The notes beneath the pieces were generated by a model, which saw only the letters and a program-made list of their open reading frames with translations, did no database searches and was not told where the DNA came from. DNA of 64,000 nt from Oscillospiraceae bacterium (GTDB lineage Bacteria; Bacillota; Clostridia; Oscillospirales; CAG-272): NCBI GenBank assembly GCA_015064745.1, contig SVRR01000001.1:149330-213329 (forward strand). The letters run 5' to 3'. Of the stretch, positions 58,448-64,000 are shown one piece after another; the stretch's first letter is position 1, and every line of letters begins with the position of its first letter. Position numbers and translations under genes: made by a program.

Positions 58448-59302
58448 TTAGTCCTTCCCTGCTTTCTTTTCCTCAACGGGACGAAAAAGCATGTTTGTTT
58501 TGCTGAAATGGTGATATACAAGTAATCCCGCACCAACGAGGAAAAACAGAAGCCCCAGCACCTGTGAAATGCGAAACGGCCCCACATAGAGACTATCCGT
58601 GCGCAAGCCCTCAATAAGCATTCTGCCGAAGCCATACCAAGCAAAGACCATCAAAAATATCTGTCCGTCATATTTTTTGTGTGTTTTGTCGGCTTTCCAA
58701 CCGTAAAAACAGTTGATTAAAAGAAATCCAAGCAAATTCCAAAGAGATTCATATAAGAAGGTAGGATGAACGTATATCCATTCCCCCCCTTTATAAAGTC
58801 CCATACGCCAAGGAAGCTCGGTTGCGCTTCCGTATGCCTCGGCATTGAAAAAATTGCCCCAACGGCCGAGAATCTGCCCGATAAGGACGGCGGGCGTGAT
58901 CATGTCTGCAAGCAAAAAGAAATTGATCTTTTTTACGCGCGCCATAATGATAACGGCGATAGCACCTCCGATGATCCCGCCGTAGATTGCAAGACCGCCC
59001 GATCGAATATCAAAGACCTCGCCAAAGCTATCAAAACGGTCAAGCGATGTCAAAACATAGTAAAGTCTTGCTCCAATTACCCCCAAAGGGACAACGAGAA
59101 GCGCGATATCGAGGATGGTATCTGCCGCAATTCCTTTATGCTTGGCGCGCCATATCACGTAAAGCGCGGCAAGCACGATACCGAGCGTAATGATAATGCC
59201 ATAAAAGGCAACGGAGAAATTGCCGATGCGGAAGGCGACGGAATTTACCGTAAAAGGATCAATGCCAAGACCGGGAAAGGAAATTTGGGAAATATAAAGC
59301 AT
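58448..59302 (-). CDS. lgt: Prolipoprotein diacylglyceryl transferase Lgt
   Basis: 284 residues, seven membrane helices. The Lgt signature GRWGNFFNAEAYGSATELPW is complete, with the conserved Arg/His segment GARLYYVL and YESLWNLLGFL. It transfers diacylglycerol from phosphatidylglycerol to the lipobox Cys of prelipoproteins, such as the esterase in this window. One-base overlap with the M16 gene upstream. Confidence 0.95.
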   Translation of the reverse strand: MLYISQISFPGLGIDPFTVNSVAFRIGNFSVAFYGIIITLGIVLAALYVIWRAKHKGIAADTILDIALLVVPLGVIGARLYYVLTSLDRFDSFGEVFDIRSGGLAIYGGIIGGAIAVIIMARVKKINFFLLADMITPAVLIGQILGRWGNFFNAEAYGSATELPWRMGLYKGGEWIYVHPTFLYESLWNLLGFLLINCFYGWKADKTHKKYDGQIFLMVFAWYGFGRMLIEGLRTDSLYVGPFRISQVLGLLFFLVGAGLLVYHHFSKTNMLFRPVEEKKAGKD

Positions 59303-60603
59303 TAGGTCTCCTCCTTTAACGAGGGATATATCACGGAAAGTGAAAATTCTTTTCCTACAAAGAAGGTGCTTGCAAAATGAATAAATTCTTCGTAGGTGAT
59401 CGATGCAATGATCTCACCTGCGGAAAAGAGCTCACAACCACTGATAAAAGAGTCCGTCAAAGCAAATGCGATGGATTCCGTGCTGTCAAAGCTGCGGATA
59501 TGATTTGCATACATTACTCGTTTGATACGCAAAAAGTCTTCTTCCGCAGGTAAATTCTCAGAGATGTTTTGCAGCAGACTCTTTGTTCGTTCAAAAAGCT
59601 CCTTGGGATTCTCGCTTTCCGCTGAGATCATAAGATACGCGCAAGAGTTTAGCACATCAAAAGAATAGCTCATACTTTTCGAAACAAGCCCTTCGTCATA
59701 AAGGGTGTTGTAAAAATCAGAAGAACGCGAAAAGAAGCACTTTCCCAGCATTTCGGCAAGAATACCGTGGCGTAGCCTGTCTCCGGCGTTGTCAAATACG
59801 GTGATATCCTTTACGCCGAAGGCAAGCAAGGGGGTTGCTACGGACATATGAAGCTCGGTATACGGGCGTGCGACAGAGGCTTCCTCTTGGGGATAGCGAC
59901 ATTCAATGATGGAAGAGGAGGTATCCCGAGGTAACACGTGATCAACAACTGTCATCACATCTTCGGGCGTAACGTTACCGCATACCACCAACACCATGTT
60001 GGAAAGCTGATAAAAGGTATTATAGCAACGGTAAAGAATATCGGGGGTGATCTTTGAAATTGTCTCAACCGTGCCCGCAATATCGGTACGAACGTTATGC
60101 GCGTGATAAAGTCCCTCTAAAAGCGAATAGTAAAGCCTGTTGTTAGGGTCGTCCTTGCACATCCCGATTTCTTGCCCTATGATTCCCTGCTCCTTTTGGA
60201 CGTTTTCTTCGGTAAAATACGGATGTGTCACAAAATCCAGCAAAACGGTAAGCGCGTCGTCTAAATGGTCTGTCGTGGAAAAGAGATAGGAAGTCACTTC
60301 GTGCGAGGTAAAGGCGTTGGCGGAAGCACCGAGGGGCGCAAACTTAGCAAACGCATCACTGCCATCTTCTTCCTCAAAGAGCTTATGCTCAAGGAAGTGC
60401 GCGACACCGTCCGGAACGGTGCAAAACTCTTCCCCCTCCAAGCGGAAGCTTTTTTGAAGTGAACCATAGCGCGTTGAAAACATGACGTACGCCGTGCTGA
60501 GCTTTTTGGGGTAAACGAAAACGGTCAATCCGGAAGGGTGAACCGTTTTATAATATTTTTCTCCTAAGGAGAGGTTTTCAAAGCATTCAATGCAATTCGC
60601 CAT
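59302..60603 (-). CDS. ymfH: M16-family metallopeptidase, YmfH/YfmH-type
   Basis: 433 residues. The inverted zinc motif is HFLEH in GVAHFLEHKLF (about residue 69), with the distal Glu in the region before GLYHAHNVRTD, as in active M16 peptidases. In Bacillus the YmfF/YmfH pair is annotated as associated with EF-P 5-aminopentanol modification. It overlaps its partner gene by 17 bases. Confidence 0.88.
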   Translation of the reverse strand: MANCIECFENLSLGEKYYKTVHPSGLTVFVYPKKLSTAYVMFSTRYGSLQKSFRLEGEEFCTVPDGVAHFLEHKLFEEEDGSDAFAKFAPLGASANAFTSHEVTSYLFSTTDHLDDALTVLLDFVTHPYFTEENVQKEQGIIGQEIGMCKDDPNNRLYYSLLEGLYHAHNVRTDIAGTVETISKITPDILYRCYNTFYQLSNMVLVVCGNVTPEDVMTVVDHVLPRDTSSSIIECRYPQEEASVARPYTELHMSVATPLLAFGVKDITVFDNAGDRLRHGILAEMLGKCFFSRSSDFYNTLYDEGLVSKSMSYSFDVLNSCAYLMISAESENPKELFERTKSLLQNISENLPAEEDFLRIKRVMYANHIRSFDSTESIAFALTDSFISGCELFSAGEIIASITYEEFIHFASTFFVGKEFSLSVIYPSLKEET

Positions 60604-61894
60604 TTACCGTCACCTCCCCTTCTTTCGCATTGCCCGCAAGGAAAAATACAGTATCAAGACGGACACCGCGCGCGGCTCGTGCCACGTCCTCGACAGATAA
60701 AGCGTTGATTGCCTCGTTCATCTGCTCCGGGGTGCGGTTATCGCCTTGCATCGTGCGTGTTAAATACCATTGCTCCAAGGTGGAAGGACTATCGGATACC
60801 GATCGTGTCAGATCACGGAAAGCCTGCTTGGCGGCGAGCATTTCATCCTCGGTCACGCGTCCGTCTTGTATTTCTTTGAGCTGAAGAAGTATCTCCGATT
60901 CTGCATTTTCCGCCTTTTCGTTTTCCACCCCGGATTGGACGAACAAAACACCCTTTTGGTTATCGTTACGGGAAGCACAATAATAACAAAGGCTTAGCTT
61001 TTCTCTTACGTTCATAAAAAGCTTTGAGATAGGAGAAGAACCGTAAATAATATTAAAAAGCAAGAGCGCATCTTTTTCCGCAACACGCGCATTTTCGGTA
61101 ATCGCCGTGCGAAATCCCATGGCAAGCTTGCCTTGCAGCGCATCCACAGACTCCGTAACGCGCTTAACGGTATCGACACAGGGAGAAAAAACAGTCGTAT
61201 TGCGTTTAGGAGAACGCTCGCCAATGGCTTTCACAAGCGCACGTGCGCGTTCCTCGGCAACCGCTTCCTCTTCACTGCCGATATAAAAAATCTCTACTTG
61301 TGCTTCGCTTAGCATTTTCTTATACAAGGCAGTTAGCGAAGCGGACGTGATGGCGTCAATACGGTCTTCCGTTCCTTCTAAGGCGAGACTATACGCTTCA
61401 CCCGCACACATAATCTCACGACACCGTTTCATGGCATACGCTCTTTTATCATTGAGCGTTGCGCGCAGCTGGTCCTTGAGCGCCGTTTTTTCACGTTCTA
61501 CCCATCCTAAAGGAAAAGCACCGTTTTCCAAATACGGATCGCATAGAACGTCACAAAGCAACGCGCATGCTTCTCTTCCGATATCAGCACCGTCAAAAAC
61601 AAAGCGGGAGGACAAAAAATCCATGCCAAGAGAAAGCACTTGGCGCTCTCCTTGCTTGGTGACGGAAATTCCGAGCGACGATGCGTAGAGCTCTTCAAGG
61701 CGTTTGGCAAACGATCCCTGCGACGGATATGCGCGGCAACCTCTTTTAAACATCTTAGCCAAAAGGCTGTACGCCGAAACAGTATCCTCGCGGAGCGGAA
61801 GGACAAAGTGCACCGAAAAATATTCGGTGGTAAATAAATCGGTGGGCAGGTAACGGAGCGTAATCTCTTCACCGATAATTTTGGTTTCGTTCAT
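60587..61894 (-). CDS. ymfF: M16-family protein, YmfF/YfmF-type (no zinc motif)
   Basis: 435 residues of the M16 fold. The position of HxxEH is replaced (SAYSLLAKMFKRGCRAYPS), so it is probably the non-catalytic partner of the downstream active subunit, as in YmfF. The C-terminal half has the M16 inactive-domain segment SEILLQLKEIQDGRVTEDEM. GGAAAC lies upstream of the ATG. Confidence 0.88.
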   Translation of the reverse strand: MNETKIIGEEITLRYLPTDLFTTEYFSVHFVLPLREDTVSAYSLLAKMFKRGCRAYPSQGSFAKRLEELYASSLGISVTKQGERQVLSLGMDFLSSRFVFDGADIGREACALLCDVLCDPYLENGAFPLGWVEREKTALKDQLRATLNDKRAYAMKRCREIMCAGEAYSLALEGTEDRIDAITSASLTALYKKMLSEAQVEIFYIGSEEEAVAEERARALVKAIGERSPKRNTTVFSPCVDTVKRVTESVDALQGKLAMGFRTAITENARVAEKDALLLFNIIYGSSPISKLFMNVREKLSLCYYCASRNDNQKGVLFVQSGVENEKAENAESEILLQLKEIQDGRVTEDEMLAAKQAFRDLTRSVSDSPSTLEQWYLTRTMQGDNRTPEQMNEAINALSVEDVARAARGVRLDTVFFLAGNAKEGEVTVNGELH

Positions 61895-61917
61895 GTGAGT
61901 TTCCTTGTCTTAACGGT

Positions 61918-62517
61918 TTAAATGGGACGCCGTCCCTCAATCGCGCGATGGAGCGTCACCTCGTCGGCATATTCAAGATCACCGCCTACGGGAAGTCCGT
62001 AAGCAAGTCTCGATACAGTGACGTCAAAAGGACGAAGCATCTTTGCCAGATAAGAAGCCGTCGCCTCCCCCTCCACCGTTGGGTTTGTGGCGATCAAGAC
62101 CTCCTTTACCTCGTCTCCCGAAAGACGGGCAAAAAGCTCCTTTACGTGGAGTTGCTCGGGACCTATGCCATGCATGGGAGAAAGCACACCGCCAAGGACG
62201 TGATATGTACCGCGATATTCTCTGATACGCTCAAAAGCCATGACATCACGCGTGTTTTCTACTACGCAGACAAGGCTTTTATCGCGTGTTTCGTCCATGC
62301 AAACGGGACAAAGCCCCTCAAGAGATATATTACAGCACACGGGACATGTGTGAAGGCTCTGCTTTGCGTTCAACACCGCGTGCGCAAACGATGCGGCATC
62401 CTCTTCGCTGAAATTAAGCACCGCAAAAGCAAGGCGCGCCGCCGTTTTGCTTCCGATTCCGGGAAGCTTGCGAAACGCGTCTATCAGCTCTTGCAACGGA
62501 AGTACATATTCAGCCAT
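61918..62517 (-). CDS. recR: Recombination protein RecR
   Basis: 199 residues. The helix-hairpin-helix (FRKLPGIGSKTAARLAF), the four-cysteine zinc finger (CPVCCNISLEGLCPVC) and the Toprim segment (VVENTRDVMAFER, HVLGGVLSPMHGIGP) are complete. RecR acts with RecO in RecA loading. It is one base from ybaB, in the conserved dnaX-ybaB-recR order. Confidence 0.96.
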   Translation of the reverse strand: MAEYVLPLQELIDAFRKLPGIGSKTAARLAFAVLNFSEEDAASFAHAVLNAKQSLHTCPVCCNISLEGLCPVCMDETRDKSLVCVVENTRDVMAFERIREYRGTYHVLGGVLSPMHGIGPEQLHVKELFARLSGDEVKEVLIATNPTVEGEATASYLAKMLRPFDVTVSRLAYGLPVGGDLEYADEVTLHRAIEGRRPI

Positions 62518-62518
62518 A

Positions 62519-62860
62519 TCAGAACATACCCGGCAGTCCCATCTGCCCCGAAATCTTAGCCATTTCCTCTTCCGAAACGCTGTCTACCTTTTTAATAGCT
62601 TCATTCATTGCGGCGATCAGAATATCGGAAAGCATCTCTACGTCATCGGGGTCGACGACATCGGGATCGATGTCAAGCGCAAGAAACTCGCGTTTTCCGT
62701 TAATTTTGAGGGTAACGGCGCCGCCGCCCGCGGATATCTCATACTCCTTTTCTTCAAGTGCCGCTTGCGTTGCAGCCATTTCCTCCTGCATTTTTTGCGC
62801 TTTTTTAAGCATTTCGGACATGTTGCCCATGCCGCCTTGCTGGGGAATTCTAACCTTCAT
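62519..62860 (-). CDS. ybaB: YbaB/EbfC nucleoid-associated protein
   Basis: 113 residues from the ATG at 62860, preceded by GGAGG; an in-frame TTG six bases earlier is less likely. The N-terminal helix MSEMLKKAQKMQEEMA and the VTLKINGKREFLALDIDP core are typical. It binds DNA as a dimer. The Gly/Met-rich N-terminus (QQGGMGNM) is common in Firmicutes. Confidence 0.93.
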   Translation of the reverse strand: MKVRIPQQGGMGNMSEMLKKAQKMQEEMAATQAALEEKEYEISAGGGAVTLKINGKREFLALDIDPDVVDPDDVEMLSDILIAAMNEAIKKVDSVSEEEMAKISGQMGLPGMF

Positions 62861-62878
62861 AATCAACCTCCGTTGTTT

Positions 62879-64000
62879 TTAATCGTTTTGTCCGATAAGC
62901 TCCTCAAGCTCATCGATGATATGAATCGCTTCGTTTTTCACCTTGGCGTCTGAAAGCACTGTGAATGGCTCGGAAAGAACATTTCTGCCTTCAAATTCCG
63001 AGAGCAGTGTTTTTACCGTCAAGGAAATGTCAGGGCCTGCGATCAGGCTAGCGGCAAACTCACTCGCTACCTTGATCAAAAAGCCCTTTTCTTTATTGTA
63101 ATACCCCTTTGATTTCTGGAAAAACCCCAGCAGAGACGGCTTTCGTTCCATTAACGCTTCTAATAGGCGCGGCCAATAAGCAAGTGCCTTGAACTCATCT
63201 GTTGAAACGTTTTTGCTTCTCGCGTCCGTCTCCATCGCGTTTTTGGGCGCTTCCTTGATGGCGGACTCTGACGCTGAGGCTTCCGCTTGTATTGCGATAG
63301 GCGTTTCGTCCGGAATGCCGAGACGAAGACGCGAAACCTCTTCTTCCAGCTTAGAAAGACGGGAAAGAAGCGCCGTCGTATCCGCAGAAAGACGAGGCTC
63401 ACAGAGGCGTATCAGGGTAAGCTCCGCGGTGCTCCTTTTAGCAAGCGTTGCCTTTTGCAAGGACGGAAGCGCTCCTTCGAGCAATCGCGTATGGTATACA
63501 AGCGTTTCCATGGAAAAAGCCTTGGCAAGCGCCTTTAAGCTTTCATACTCATTTTCCGTCACGTCAAGATACGCGCGCGCATCACGGCACGTCTTGCACA
63601 CCATCATGTCGCGGTAGACGTCGATCAACTCCTGCCAAAAAACAGAAAGGTCTCCCGAATGCATCATGATATCGTTCACGGCGTCAAAAATCTTCTCGTA
63701 ATCTCCGAGAGAAATGCTCTTTACGACCGAGAAGATTGCGCCGCGATTTCCGGCGCCCAAAATAGAGGATGCAAGCGCCTCATCAATGATGCCGCCCCCG
63801 CCCGCGCAAAGTTCAAAGAGGCTAATTGCGTCACGCATACCGCCTGCCGCCATGCGTGCGATCAAAAATGCGCCGTCATCCGTTAGAGAAATGTTCTCTG
63901 CTTGCGCAATCGTTTTAAGACGTCCCATGAGCGTCTCGGTGGAAATTCGTCGAAAATCATATCTTTGGCAGCGAGAAATAATGGTGTTTGGAAGCTTTTG
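62879..64000 (-). CDS. dnaX: DNA polymerase III subunit gamma/tau (5' truncated by window)
   Basis: The frame stays open to the window end and includes SRCQRYDFRRIS upstream of the first internal Met, a DnaX sensor-1/2 region, then DAISLFELCAGGG. About 374 C-terminal residues are visible: the end of the AAA+ domain, the collar domain and the polymerase-binding tail. The ATP-binding start lies outside. DnaX forms the clamp loader. It heads the dnaX-ybaB-recR run. Confidence 0.93.
   Translation of the reverse strand, partial: QKLPNTIISRCQRYDFRRISTETLMGRLKTIAQAENISLTDDGAFLIARMAAGGMRDAISLFELCAGGGGIIDEALASSILGAGNRGAIFSVVKSISLGDYEKIFDAVNDIMMHSGDLSVFWQELIDVYRDMMVCKTCRDARAYLDVTENEYESLKALAKAFSMETLVYHTRLLEGALPSLQKATLAKRSTAELTLIRLCEPRLSADTTALLSRLSKLEEEVSRLRLGIPDETPIAIQAEASASESAIKEAPKNAMETDARSKNVSTDEFKALAYWPRLLEALMERKPSLLGFFQKSKGYYNKEKGFLIKVASEFAASLIAGPDISLTVKTLLSEFEGRNVLSEPFTVLSDAKVKNEAIHIIDELEELIGQND

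Overview
The window looks like a chromosome segment of a spore-forming Firmicute of the class Clostridia. Evidence: Spo0A, YqfC/YqfD, a YlbJ-type protein and a PdaA-type cortex deacetylase; strong AGGAGG-like ribosome sites; consensus SigA promoters, many with a 17-base spacer; and Firmicute-type gene orders (yqfC-yqfD-phoH-ybeY-era-recO, dnaX-ybaB-recR, yqeG...pepP-efp). Central metabolism genes are a PPi-type phosphofructokinase and a GTP-type PEP carboxykinase. No prophage, insertion sequence, CRISPR array or rRNA operon was seen. I cannot name the genus.

Layout. 1-1.3 kb: end of a histidine operon (hisF, hisIE). 1.3-9.4 kb: a SigA-driven run starting with a TerB_N/TerB_C protein, a BrxD-like ATPase and an Lhr/BrxHI-like helicase, then a small methyltransferase, Hsp33 and PPi-phosphofructokinase. 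9.4-10.8 kb, minus strand: a small Cys-containing protein and YlbJ with a SigE-like promoter. 10.8-17.9 kb: sporulation, RNA maturation and repair genes (yqfC, yqfD, phoH, ybeY, era, recO, mutS2). 18-20.1 kb: ROK glucokinase and a MnmA-type tRNA thiolase.

20.5-35.9 kb is the most distinctive region. One SigA promoter heads a probable polysaccharide-uptake locus: a 1066-residue solute-binding protein, two pairs of sugar ABC permeases, an NHL-repeat/Yip1 membrane protein, a DUF5696 exoprotein and a lipoprotein esterase, followed by an overlapping RsmF-type rRNA methyltransferase. No ATPase is encoded, so a shared MsmX-like ATPase elsewhere is implied.

35.9-50.1 kb: cysE/cysK, smpB, ywlG, a membrane protein, metG, tatD, two polysaccharide deacetylases, a YesL-like protein, a GNAT acetyltransferase, spo0A (with repeated TTGGTAAAA elements around its promoter) and a MacB/FtsX-type ABC transporter with an inverted-repeat operator candidate. 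50.1-57.5 kb: pckG, a small gene bracketed by inverted repeats, a CD1247-type protein, efp, an Xaa-Pro peptidase, an endonuclease-IV-like TIM barrel, yqeG, three tRNAs and rpsU (58 codons). 57.6-64 kb, minus strand: folD, lgt, two M16-family proteins, recR, ybaB and the 3' part of dnaX, which runs off the window.

The two best candidates for an under-described system are the TerB/BrxD-like/helicase module (1.3-6.5 kb) and the NHL-Yip1/DUF5696 transport locus (20.5-34.5 kb). All functional statements rest on motif recognition by eye; no database search was run.
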